Assembly: GCA_027030435.1 (NCBI GenBank)
Contig: JALVEX010000058.1
Coordinates: 1 to 5,180, forward strand
Direction of reading: 5' to 3'
DNA length: 5,180 bases
Origin: Paracoccaceae bacterium
Lineage (GTDB): Bacteria; Pseudomonadota; Alphaproteobacteria; Rhodobacterales; Rhodobacteraceae
Shown here: piece by piece, positions 1 to 5,180 of the stretch
How positions within the stretch are numbered: position 1 is the first letter of the stretch
How the letters are laid out: every line of letters begins with the position of its first letter
Made by a program: the position numbers and the translations under genes
The notes under the pieces: generated by a model
The model's database searches: none
What the model saw: the letters and a program-made list of their open reading frames with translations, nothing else
What the model was told of the DNA's origin: nothing

Positions 1-1
1 G

Positions 2-211
2 GAGATCGCGCTTCAGCAGAATACCAATCTCGCCGTGGTGGCGCCCGGCATCGCCGAGGCGCTGATCGCCACCGGGCTTGGCCTGCTCGCGGCCATCCCC
101 GCCGTTATCTTCTACAACAAGCTCTCGACCGACAGCGATCGCCTGCTCACAGGCTATTCCGCTTTCGCCGATGAATTTTCCACCATCCTCAGCCGCCATC
201 TGGACAGCTGA
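2..211 (+). CDS. tolQ: TolQ, C-terminal end (5' truncated by the window)
   Basis: TolQ is the polytopic inner-membrane subunit of the TolQ-TolR proton-driven motor, in the family of MotA and ExbB. Only the last 69 codons are present, read in frame from base 2 to TGA at 209-211. The visible part contains the last transmembrane helix, roughly residues 14-38 of the fragment. It includes APGIAEALIATGLGLLAAIP, the small-residue-rich segment typical of TolQ/ExbB, where Thr and Ala/Gly line the contact with the TolR aspartate. A short cytoplasmic tail, FADEFSTILSRHLDS, follows, as usual for TolQ. The stop lies 1 nt before the tolR start, which fits a tightly coupled operon. ExbB is an alternative, but the tolR-tolA-tolB-pal genes downstream settle the identity. 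The start, the first two helices and any upstream promoter lie outside the window. Confidence 0.95.
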   Translation, partial: EIALQQNTNLAVVAPGIAEALIATGLGLLAAIPAVIFYNKLSTDSDRLLTGYSAFADEFSTILSRHLDS

Positions 212-212
212 C

Positions 213-692
213 ATGGGGGGCGGGGCAAATATCTCCGGCAGGGTGCGCGGCGCGGCATCGCGGCGTGGGCGGCGTCAGCGCACCAAGCCGATGGCGGAGA
301 TCAATGTCACTCCGATGGTCGATGTGATGCTGGTGCTTCTGGTCATCTTCATGGTGGCCGCGCCGATGATGACGGCCGGCGTTCCGGTGAAACTGCCCGA
401 AACAGCCGCCGGCGCCCTGCCGGCCGAGCAGGAAGAGCCGCTGGCGATCACCATCACCGCCGATGGCAGGGTGATGCTACAGACGAGCGAAGTGCCCGCC
501 GATCAGCTGATCGCGAAGCTGAGAGCCATTGCCGCGGAGCGGGAGGGCGACAAGATCTTCCTGCGCGCCGATGGCGCCGTGCCTTACGCGCGCGTTGCCG
601 AGGTGATGGGCGCGCTCAATGCGGCGGGTTTCCGCAATATCGGCCTGGTGACGGAAACCGGCGGCCCGAAGCTTGACGGCCGGGGCGGCTGA
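213..692 (+). CDS. tolR: TolR, inner-membrane proton-channel subunit of Tol-Pal
   Basis: TolR (ExbD/TolR family) is a single-pass inner-membrane protein. As a dimer it sits in the TolQ ring, uses the proton motive force and passes energy to TolA. The 159-residue protein has an arginine-rich cytoplasmic N-terminus (about residues 10-25). One transmembrane helix follows at about 35-53, entered by the signature INVTPMVDVMLVLLVIFM. Asp37 matches the essential proton-carrying aspartate of the family (Asp23 in E. coli). The periplasmic domain spans about 60-159 and ends in a typical GFRNIGLVTE strand. Length is near the family norm. I chose the ATG 2 nt after the tolQ TGA: the frame is open further upstream, but that part lies inside tolQ and is not TolR-like. 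A weak GGA (202-204) is the only candidate ribosome binding site, so translational coupling to tolQ is likely. ExbD is excluded by context. Confidence 0.97.
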   Translation: MGGGANISGRVRGAASRRGRRQRTKPMAEINVTPMVDVMLVLLVIFMVAAPMMTAGVPVKLPETAAGALPAEQEEPLAITITADGRVMLQTSEVPADQLIAKLRAIAAEREGDKIFLRADGAVPYARVAEVMGALNAAGFRNIGLVTETGGPKLDGRGG

Positions 693-693
693 C

Positions 694-699
694 GGGAGG
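694..699 (+). promoter_or_regulatory. Ribosome binding site of tolA
   Basis: GGGAGG lies 6 nt before the ATG at 706 and is the strongest Shine-Dalgarno match in the window. It fixes the tolA start at 706. It argues against the in-frame TTG at 673, which would overlap tolR, and against the ATG at 724. Confidence 0.8.
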
Positions 700-705
700 C
701 GGGAA

Positions 706-1899
706 ATGGATTTCCCCCAGGGCATGGCTTTCGAGGAAGAAGCGCTTCCGCGCACCGGGATGATCGTCTCCGGTGCGCTGCATCTTGGTGTCATCGCTCT
801 GGTGCTGCTTTCGCCCTTCTTCAGGAGCCGCGACAGCGCTCGCACGGTGGCGACAACCGAAGTATCGCTCATCTCCCCGGAAGAATTTGCCGCGTTGACG
901 GTGCCCGAAGCGAGCCGGCCCGAAGTGCCGCGGGCCGAAATCGCCCTCCCGGTGCCGGCGCCCGAGGCGGAGGCCGCGCCGGCGATTTCTCCCGAAAGGC
1001 CCGAAGAGCCGCAATCGCGGCCCGCCGCCGCGCCGCTCACCCCGCCCGAGCCTGTGGCGGAGGAAGCTCCGAAAGTCGAAACCCCGCCCGCGCCGCCGGT
1101 GGCGGAAGTGGAGGATACGCCGCCCGAGCCGCCCGCCCCCGAGGCGCTGGCGCTTGCCGAGCCTCCGTCCGATACGCCCACCCCGCGCGAAGCGCCCCGG
1201 GTTGCGCCCGAGCCGGCCGCGCCCGCTCCGCCCGAGGCCCTGCCCGATGAGGTGCTGCGCGAAGAAGTGAGCCAGAGCCCGGAGGCGGTGGAGAAAAAGC
1301 CGGAAACCGAACCCACAGCGCCGCCGGAAGCAAGCACGGAGATCGTGACGGAAGCCGAGAAGCCGGCTTCCTCCGCGCCCGTTTCTTCGCCAAGGCCGCG
1401 CGCCCGCCCCGCGCGCCCCGCTCCGCCCGTGGCAGTGGCCAAGGCCCCTCCCGCAGAAGCAGCCGCACCGGAAAAAGATGGGAAAGATGCCATGGCGGCG
1501 GCGATCGCGGCGGCGGTGGAGGATGCGGCCAGCACGCCCGCACCGGTCGCCTCTTCCCCCGCGGCGGCGGCCGGCCCGCCGCTTTCGCGCAGCGAGAAGG
1601 AGGGCTTCCGCCTCGCCGTCTCGCGCTGCTGGAACGTGGGCGCGCTCTCGGCCGAGGCGCTGCGCGTGACCGTCACCATCGGCTTTTCGCTCACCCGTGA
1701 CGGCCGGCCCGAGCCCGCCAGCCTGCGCATGATCTCGGCCAGCGGGGGCAGCGACGGGGCGGCCCGTCAGGCCTATGAGGCCGCGCGCCGGGCCATCCTG
1801 CGCTGCGGGGCACGTGGCTACAATCTGCCGATCGAGAAGTATGAACACTGGCGGGATATTGAAATTACCTTCAATCCTGAGAAAATGAGGATCAAATGA
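706..1899 (+). CDS. tolA: TolA, periplasm-spanning energy transducer of Tol-Pal
   Basis: TolA is anchored in the inner membrane, is energised by TolQ-TolR and reaches across the periplasm to TolB/Pal. The 397-residue protein has three parts. First is an N-terminal membrane anchor at about 18-39 carrying Ser22-x3-His26, the Ser/His pair conserved in TolA and TonB anchors for contact with the motor. Second is a long low-complexity stalk at about 65-292, rich in Pro, Ala and Glu. Third is a TolA C-terminal domain at about 293-397. That domain holds Cys308-Trp309 and Cys367, a likely disulfide pair as in known TolA C-domains, then a NLPIEKYEHWRDIEITFNP segment typical of alphaproteobacterial TolA. 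The stalk differs from the Ala/Lys/Glu helix of E. coli TolA. A TonB-like protein is the alternative, but gene order and the C-domain support TolA. The stop overlaps the tolB start by 4 nt (ATGA). Confidence 0.95.
   Translation: MDFPQGMAFEEEALPRTGMIVSGALHLGVIALVLLSPFFRSRDSARTVATTEVSLISPEEFAALTVPEASRPEVPRAEIALPVPAPEAEAAPAISPERPEEPQSRPAAAPLTPPEPVAEEAPKVETPPAPPVAEVEDTPPEPPAPEALALAEPPSDTPTPREAPRVAPEPAAPAPPEALPDEVLREEVSQSPEAVEKKPETEPTAPPEASTEIVTEAEKPASSAPVSSPRPRARPARPAPPVAVAKAPPAEAAAPEKDGKDAMAAAIAAAVEDAASTPAPVASSPAAAAGPPLSRSEKEGFRLAVSRCWNVGALSAEALRVTVTIGFSLTRDGRPEPASLRMISASGGSDGAARQAYEAARRAILRCGARGYNLPIEKYEHWRDIEITFNPEKMRIK
898..1581 (+). repeat. Low-complexity Pro/Ala/Glu-rich coding tract (TolA stalk)
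   Basis: This stretch encodes TolA residues of about 65-292. It repeats short themes such as PPEPPAPE and APEPAAPAPPEA, with GCCCGAG recurring in the DNA. Composition shifts along the stalk. It is first acidic and proline-rich. It then has TEIVTEAE at 211-218, a basic RPRARPARPAP block at 230-240, and finally an alanine-rich part near 265-290. It probably forms an extended, partly disordered spacer across the periplasm. The repeats are degenerate, so this is not a true tandem array. Confidence 0.6.
1886..1891 (+). promoter_or_regulatory. Ribosome binding site of tolB, inside tolA
   Basis: TGAGGA lies 4 nt before the ATG at 1896, within the last codons of tolA. With the ATGA stop/start overlap at 1896-1899 it suggests coupled translation of tolA and tolB. 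Confidence 0.65.
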
Positions 1900-3239
1900 G
1901 CATCAAGCGTATTCTTCCCCTTCTGGTGTTGGTCCTCGCGGGCCTTGGCGCCCTTTTCTCCGGGCCGCTCACGGCGCAGGAACGGCCCGGGCCGCTGCGC
2001 ATCATCATCGATGAAGGGGTGATCGAGCCTCTCCCCTTCGCCGTGCCGGATTTCATCGCCGAAAACGCCGCCGCACGGGAATATGCCGCGCGCATCACGC
2101 GGATTGTTGCTGCCGATCTTCAGAGCACCGGGCTCTTTCGCGAGATCCCGAAGGAGGCGTTCATCTCCTCCGTCACCAGCTTCGATGCGCCGGTGCAGTT
2201 CGGCGATTGGAAGGCGATCAATGCCCAGGCGCTGATTACCGGGGCTGTCAGCGTCAGCGGCAGGCGGCTGACGGTGAAGTTCCGTCTCTATGACGTGTTC
2301 AGCGGCGCGCCGCTCGGAAAGGGCCTGCAATTCGCCGGCACCACCGCAAGCTGGCGGCGCATGGGCCACAAGGTGGCCGATGCCGTCTACAGCCGGATCA
2401 CGGGCGAAGGCCCCTATTTTGACAGCCGCGTGGCCTTCATCGCCGAGAGCGGGCCGAAGAACGCGCGCGTCAAGCGGCTGGCGATCATGGATTACGATGG
2501 CGCCAACGTGCAGTATCTCACCGATGGCCGCGCGCTCGTTCTGGCGCCGCGCTTTTCTCCCGCCGGCGATCGGCTGCTCTACACCTCCTATGAAAGCGGC
2601 TTCCCGCGGGTCTATCTTCTCGATCTCGGCTCCCTGCGCCGGCGCGCGCTCGATGAACAGCCCGGCACGATGAGCTTCGCGCCGCGCTTTTCGCCCGATG
2701 GGCGCACGGTGCTGCTCTCGCTCTCGGTCGGCGGCAATACCGATATCTACAGCCTTGATCTCGCCACCGGCAATCGGCGCCGCCTCACCAGCGCGCCCTC
2801 GATCGAGATCGCCCCGAGCTTTTCGCCCGATGGACGCCAGATCGTCTTTACCTCCGATCGCTCGGGCTCCTCGCAGCTCTACATCATGCCCGCAGGCGGC
2901 GGGGAGCCGCGCCGCATCAGCCGCGGCAAGGGGCGCTACAACACGCCCGTGTGGTCCCCCCGCGGCGATCTCATTGCCTTCACCAAGCAGAACAAGGGCC
3001 GCTTCCACATCGGCGTCATGCAGATCGATGGCACCGAGGAGCGGCTTCTCACTTCCTCCTTCCTCGATGAGGGCCCCACATGGGCGCCCAACGGCCGGGT
3101 GATCATGTTCACCCGCGAAACCGCCGGCGCAGGCGGCACTTCCGCGCTTTACACAGTGGATACGAGCGGGCGCAATCTGCGCCGGGTTCCGATGAAGGGG
3201 GCGGCTTCCGATCCGGCATGGTCGCCGCTTCTGAAATGA
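1896..3239 (+). CDS. tolB: TolB, periplasmic beta-propeller protein of Tol-Pal
   Basis: TolB is a soluble periplasmic protein that binds Pal through its propeller and TolA through its N-terminus, so it controls when Pal is free to bind peptidoglycan. The 447-residue precursor starts with a Sec signal peptide: Lys/Arg at 4-5, a Leu/Val core at 6-21, and likely cleavage after Ala27. The mature N-terminal alpha/beta domain begins PLRIIIDEGVIEPLPFAVPD and contains FDAPVQFGDWKAINAQALI. From about residue 177 a six-bladed propeller follows. Its blade motifs recur about every 44 residues: FSPAGDR (220), FSPDGR (265), FSPDGR (309), WSPRGD (353), WAPNGR (396) and WSPLLK at the C-terminus (442). Length matches the family (about 430-450). 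The sequence looks close to Rhodobacterales TolB as I remember it; that is a recollection, not a search result. It is translationally coupled to tolA. Confidence 0.98.
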   Translation: MSIKRILPLLVLVLAGLGALFSGPLTAQERPGPLRIIIDEGVIEPLPFAVPDFIAENAAAREYAARITRIVAADLQSTGLFREIPKEAFISSVTSFDAPVQFGDWKAINAQALITGAVSVSGRRLTVKFRLYDVFSGAPLGKGLQFAGTTASWRRMGHKVADAVYSRITGEGPYFDSRVAFIAESGPKNARVKRLAIMDYDGANVQYLTDGRALVLAPRFSPAGDRLLYTSYESGFPRVYLLDLGSLRRRALDEQPGTMSFAPRFSPDGRTVLLSLSVGGNTDIYSLDLATGNRRRLTSAPSIEIAPSFSPDGRQIVFTSDRSGSSQLYIMPAGGGEPRRISRGKGRYNTPVWSPRGDLIAFTKQNKGRFHIGVMQIDGTEERLLTSSFLDEGPTWAPNGRVIMFTRETAGAGGTSALYTVDTSGRNLRRVPMKGAASDPAWSPLLK

Positions 3240-3289
3240 TTGGCGAAGGGATCGGCGGAGCGGCCGCCCCGGGCCGGATGCGGGCGGGT

Positions 3290-3317
3290 TTCGCAAACCG
3301 GGCAGGAATGCTAGAAT
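3290..3317 (+). promoter_or_regulatory. Candidate promoter for pal-cpoB-tilS
   Basis: TGCTAGAAT at 3309-3317 fits the extended -10 form TGnTATAAT with one mismatch. The -35 region is weak: TTCGCA at 3290-3295, 16 nt upstream, matches TTGACA at three of six positions. A start of transcription near 3324 would follow. In E. coli the operon also has a second, internal promoter (before tolB), so an internal promoter here is plausible, but the call rests on motif matching alone. Confidence 0.35.
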
Positions 3318-3349
3318 GCGGCCAATGACAACGATAATCAGGCAGGCCA

Positions 3350-3367
3350 TGCGCAAGAGGTTGCGCA
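3350..3367 (+). promoter_or_regulatory. Perfect 7-bp hairpin in the pal leader
   Basis: TGCGCAA (3350-3356), a GAGG loop, then TTGCGCA (3361-3367) form a perfect stem-loop that ends 29 nt before the pal ATG. No T-run follows, so it is not an intrinsic terminator. It could protect the pal mRNA, mark a processing site or bind a dimeric regulator. No role can be assigned from sequence. Confidence 0.35.
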
Positions 3368-3388
3368 AGTGAAATGACAGGAAAGAGC

Positions 3389-3392
3389 AGGA
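3389..3392 (+). promoter_or_regulatory. Ribosome binding site of pal
   Basis: AGGA lies 4 nt before the ATG at 3397. A second purine-rich run, AGGAAAGAG, sits just upstream at 3379-3387. This supports the ATG whose product begins with a lipoprotein signal. Confidence 0.55.
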
Positions 3393-3396
3393 CAAC

Positions 3397-3906
3397 ATGA
3401 AACATCTGAAGAAGATCGTGCTTCTCATCGCGGTTCTGGGCGTGAGCGCCTGCACCGATCCCGGCCGCTTCGGCCCCGGCGCCGGCGGGGCTGGCGCGGG
3501 GGCGGGCGCCGGATTGGGCGGCGCCGCCTCGGATCCGCGCTCGCCCGAATATTTCCGCCAGACGGTGGGCGATCGCGTCCTTTTCGCGGTGGATCAGAGC
3601 ACCCTTTCGCCCGAGGCCCGCGCCACGCTGGACGGCCAGGCGCAATGGCTGCTCGACAATCCCGAATATTCGGCGATCATCGAAGGCCATGCGGATGAGC
3701 GGGGCACGCGCGAATACAATCTCGCCCTCGGCGCGCGCCGGGCGGCGGCGGTGAAGGAATATCTCGTGGCCAGGGGTGTTGCCGGCACGCGCCTCAGCAC
3801 GGTGAGCTACGGCAAGGAGCGCCCCATCGCGATCTGCTCGGAGGAAAGCTGCTATGCGCAGAATCGCCGGGCGGTGACGGTAATCACCGCCGGTGGCGGG
3901 GTCTGA
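3397..3906 (+). CDS. pal: Pal, peptidoglycan-associated outer-membrane lipoprotein
   Basis: Pal is anchored in the outer membrane by its lipidated N-terminus and binds the meso-diaminopimelate stem peptide of peptidoglycan, tying the envelope layers together. The 169-residue precursor has a lipoprotein signal: Lys at 2, 5 and 6, a hydrophobic core at 7-14, and lipobox VSAC with Cys19 as the lipid site. Residue +2 is Thr, so no inner-membrane retention signal is seen. A Gly/Ala-rich linker spans about 23-43. The OmpA-like domain follows at about 51-165 with GHADERGTREYNLALGARRA at 97-116. Asp100 and Arg115 have the 15-residue spacing of the diaminopimelate-binding pair in OmpA-like domains. 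VSYGKERP and NRRAV are further family marks. Cys147 and Cys152 may form a disulfide. A pal stop to cpoB start gap of 4 nt places both in one transcript. Confidence 0.98.
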   Translation: MKHLKKIVLLIAVLGVSACTDPGRFGPGAGGAGAGAGAGLGGAASDPRSPEYFRQTVGDRVLFAVDQSTLSPEARATLDGQAQWLLDNPEYSAIIEGHADERGTREYNLALGARRAAAVKEYLVARGVAGTRLSTVSYGKERPIAICSEESCYAQNRRAVTVITAGGGV

Positions 3907-3910
3907 GGCC

Positions 3911-4759
3911 ATGGTGCGCCTCCTGATCCTCGCTCTCCTGTGCGGGGCCTTCATGGCCCCGTTCGCCCCGCCCGCCGCGGCGCAGGATGACCGCGCCCAA
4001 ACACTGGCCGACATCCGCCAGGAGCTTTCCGTGCTTTACGTCGAGATCCAGCGCCTGAAGCGCGAGCTTTCGACAACCGGCGCGCCGGGCGTGCAGATCG
4101 GCGGCGAGACGACCCTTGAGCGGCTCGATGCCATCGAAGCGGCGCTTGCCGATCTCACGGCCAAGACCGAAGCGCTCGAGCTTCGGGTGGATCGCATCGT
4201 GCGGGATGGCACCAACCGGATCGGAGATCTTGAATTCCGGCTGGTGGAGCTTGAGGGGGGCGATGTCAGCAAGCTCGGCGAAACCACAACGCTTGGCGGC
4301 GGCGAGATGCCGGGTGCCGGGGGTGGCGGCGGCACCGCCCCTTCCGGGGGCGATGAGGGCGATGCGCCCGAGCTTGCGGTTGGCGAGCGGGAGGATTTCG
4401 AGCGTGCGAAAGCCGCCTATGAGGCGGGCGATTACCGCGCCGCTGCCGATCAGCTTGCGGCCTACGTGCAGGATTACCCCGGCGGCGCGCTTGGCATCGA
4501 TGCCTATATGCTGCGGGGCAATGCCCTTGAGGCGCTGGGCGAGACCACGGACGCGGCGCGCGCCTATCTCAATGCGTTTTCGGGTGATCCCGAGGGCCCG
4601 CGCGCGCCAGAGGCGCTCTATCTTCTCGGCAAGATGCTGGGTGAAATGGGCAAGACCCCGGAAGCCTGCGTGACGCTCGGCGAGGTCGGCGCCCGCTTCC
4701 CCGGCACGGAGCCCGAGGTGCAGGCGCGCGAAACCATGCAGCAACTGGGCTGTGGCTGA
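3911..4759 (+). CDS. cpoB: CpoB (YbgF), periplasmic coiled-coil/TPR protein of Tol-Pal
   Basis: CpoB coordinates outer-membrane constriction by Tol-Pal with septal peptidoglycan synthesis; in E. coli it works with PBP1B and TolA. The 282-residue precursor has a Sec signal peptide with likely cleavage after Ala24 (PPAAA then QDD). A coiled-coil region at about 28-110 is the trimerisation segment of the family, here interrupted by a Gly/Thr stretch near 56-68. A Gly-rich linker follows at about 130-155, then three TPR-like repeats at about 163-275, with typical AYEAGDYRAAADQ and EALYLLGKMLGEMG. Cys253 and Cys281 are a possible disulfide pair. The ATG at 3911 has GAGG only 2 nt upstream; the adjacent GTG at 3914 has better spacing (5 nt) and would remove just one residue. 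An in-frame GTG at 3893 lies inside pal and would weaken the signal peptide. The TGA is directly followed by tilS. Confidence 0.95.
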   Translation: MVRLLILALLCGAFMAPFAPPAAAQDDRAQTLADIRQELSVLYVEIQRLKRELSTTGAPGVQIGGETTLERLDAIEAALADLTAKTEALELRVDRIVRDGTNRIGDLEFRLVELEGGDVSKLGETTTLGGGEMPGAGGGGGTAPSGGDEGDAPELAVGEREDFERAKAAYEAGDYRAAADQLAAYVQDYPGGALGIDAYMLRGNALEALGETTDAARAYLNAFSGDPEGPRAPEALYLLGKMLGEMGKTPEACVTLGEVGARFPGTEPEVQARETMQQLGCG

Positions 4760-5180
4760 GTGCATGAGGCGGGCGAAGACGATCTGAGCGCAAGGGCAAC
4801 CGCCCTTCTCGAAGAGCTTCGCCCGAAATCGCTCGGGCTTGCCGTTTCGGGCGGTGGTGATTCCATGGCGATGCTGCACCTGCTCGCGCCCTGGGCGCGC
4901 GCGCGCGGCATCCGGCTGAGGGTCGCCACGGTGGATCACGGGCTGCGCACGCAAGCGGGTGCAGAGGCCGCGATGGTGGGGCGCGAAAGCGCCGGGCTCG
5001 GCATCGGGCACGACATTCTCGAATGGCGCGGCTGGAGGGGGCGGGGCAATCTTCAGCACGAGGCGCGCGCGGCGCGGCGCATGTTGCTTGCCGGATGGGC
5101 GCGCGATCACGGGTTTGAGGCGGTGGCGCTGGCGCACACGCGCGACGATCAGGCCGAGACCTTTCTCATGCGCCTTGCCC
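4760..5180 (+). CDS. tilS: TilS, tRNA(Ile)-lysidine synthase, N-terminal part (3' truncated)
   Basis: TilS uses ATP and lysine to convert the wobble cytidine of the CAU-anticodon tRNA-Ile into lysidine, so that it reads AUA and is charged with isoleucine; it acts in the cytoplasm and is essential in most bacteria. The 140 visible codons carry the N-type ATP-pyrophosphatase P-loop SGGGDS at 30-35, VDHGLR at 58-63, and LAHTRDDQAETFLMRL at 124-139, all TilS marks. The frame has no ATG before Met36, which lies beyond the P-loop. I therefore take the GTG at 4760, directly after the cpoB TGA and in the same frame. No clear ribosome binding site is visible, so translation probably depends on reinitiation after cpoB. 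TtcA is the main alternative, but it carries PP-loop and CxxC signatures that are not seen here. The C-terminal domains lie beyond the window. Confidence 0.93.
   Translation, partial: MHEAGEDDLSARATALLEELRPKSLGLAVSGGGDSMAMLHLLAPWARARGIRLRVATVDHGLRTQAGAEAAMVGRESAGLGIGHDILEWRGWRGRGNLQHEARAARRMLLAGWARDHGFEAVALAHTRDDQAETFLMRLA

Larger units (their letters stand above)
3240..3396 (+). other. tolB-pal intergenic region, 157 nt
   Basis: This is the only sizeable non-coding gap in an otherwise closely packed operon. It contains a GC-rich imperfect hairpin just after tolB (CGGCC 3261-3265 pairing with GGCCG 3272-3276, 6-nt loop) with no T-run, so it is not a convincing intrinsic terminator. It also holds an extended -10-like promoter candidate near 3309-3317, a 15-codon open frame at 3325-3372, and a perfect 7-bp hairpin at 3350-3367. 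Local G+C falls toward pal, as expected for a leader region. Confidence 0.6.

Noticed and set aside
78..212. Upstream extension of the tolR frame
   Set aside because: It lies within tolQ, reads as Ser/Pro-rich out-of-frame sequence, and would precede a normal TolR N-terminus at the ATG at 213.
673..705. TTG start adding 11 residues to TolA
   Set aside because: It overlaps tolR and lacks a ribosome binding site, whereas the ATG at 706 has GGGAGG 6 nt upstream.
477..1848. Two long antisense open frames (417 and 410 codons) across tolR and tolA
   Set aside because: Both are low-complexity shadows (Gly/Ala/Ser-rich or Arg/Gly-rich) of the TolA stalk in two different frames; neither resembles a known protein.
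3261..3276. GC-rich hairpin after tolB as an intrinsic terminator
   Set aside because: The stem is only 5 bp and no T-run follows; pal must also be expressed from downstream or through it.
3333..3338. Second -10-like hexamer GATAAT in the tolB-pal gap
   Set aside because: No -35-like sequence lies at the right distance and it lacks the TGn extension of the better candidate at 3309-3317.
1818..3455. 545-codon antisense open frame across tolB
   Set aside because: It mirrors tolB and the pal leader, has no family motif, and such long antisense frames are expected in very G+C-rich coding DNA.
3884..5137. 417-codon antisense open frame across cpoB and tilS
   Set aside because: The + strand here encodes clear CpoB and TilS motifs; the antisense product is His/Arg/Ala-rich without recognisable domains.
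1..5180. Search for mobile elements, CRISPR arrays, tRNA/rRNA genes or a defence system
   Set aside because: Coding is nearly continuous and all seven genes belong to the Tol-Pal/tilS set; no terminal inverted repeats, repeat-spacer pattern or cloverleaf was seen by eye.

Overview
This window carries most of a Tol-Pal operon, read entirely on the + strand: the 3' end of tolQ, then complete tolR, tolA, tolB, pal and cpoB (ybgF), and the 5' end of tilS. The DNA is very G+C-rich. The protein details point to an alphaproteobacterium, most likely in or near Rhodobacterales. The clues are a proline-rich rather than Ala/Lys-helical TolA, a TolA linker with a TEIVTEAE-type motif followed by Arg-Pro repeats, a Pal with a C-terminal cysteine pair, a CpoB ending in Gly-Cys-Gly, and tilS directly after cpoB. 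The taxonomic call is inference from remembered family sequences, not from a search.

Layout: tolQ (2-211, 5' end cut), 1-nt gap, tolR (213-692), 13-nt gap with a strong ribosome binding site, tolA (706-1899), ATGA overlap, tolB (1896-3239), a 157-nt gap, pal (3397-3906), 4-nt gap, cpoB (3911-4759), zero gap, tilS (4760 to the window end). The tolB-pal gap is the only substantial non-coding stretch. It holds an extended -10-like promoter candidate, a 15-codon mini-ORF and a perfect 7-bp hairpin, so pal-cpoB-tilS may have its own promoter and leader.

How the genes work together: TolQ and TolR form the proton-driven inner-membrane motor, which energises TolA across the periplasm. TolA acts on TolB, which exchanges between TolA and the peptidoglycan-binding outer-membrane lipoprotein Pal. 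This concentrates Pal at the division site and draws the outer membrane inward. CpoB is a periplasmic coiled-coil/TPR partner that links this machine to septal peptidoglycan synthesis. TilS is unrelated: it makes lysidine at the wobble base of the AUA-reading tRNA-Ile and appears to share the transcript.

I find no mobile element, CRISPR array, RNA gene or unknown multi-gene system. The core content is well-known biology. The less ordinary points are the tolB-pal leader, the unusual TolA stalk and the in-frame, zero-gap cpoB-tilS junction.
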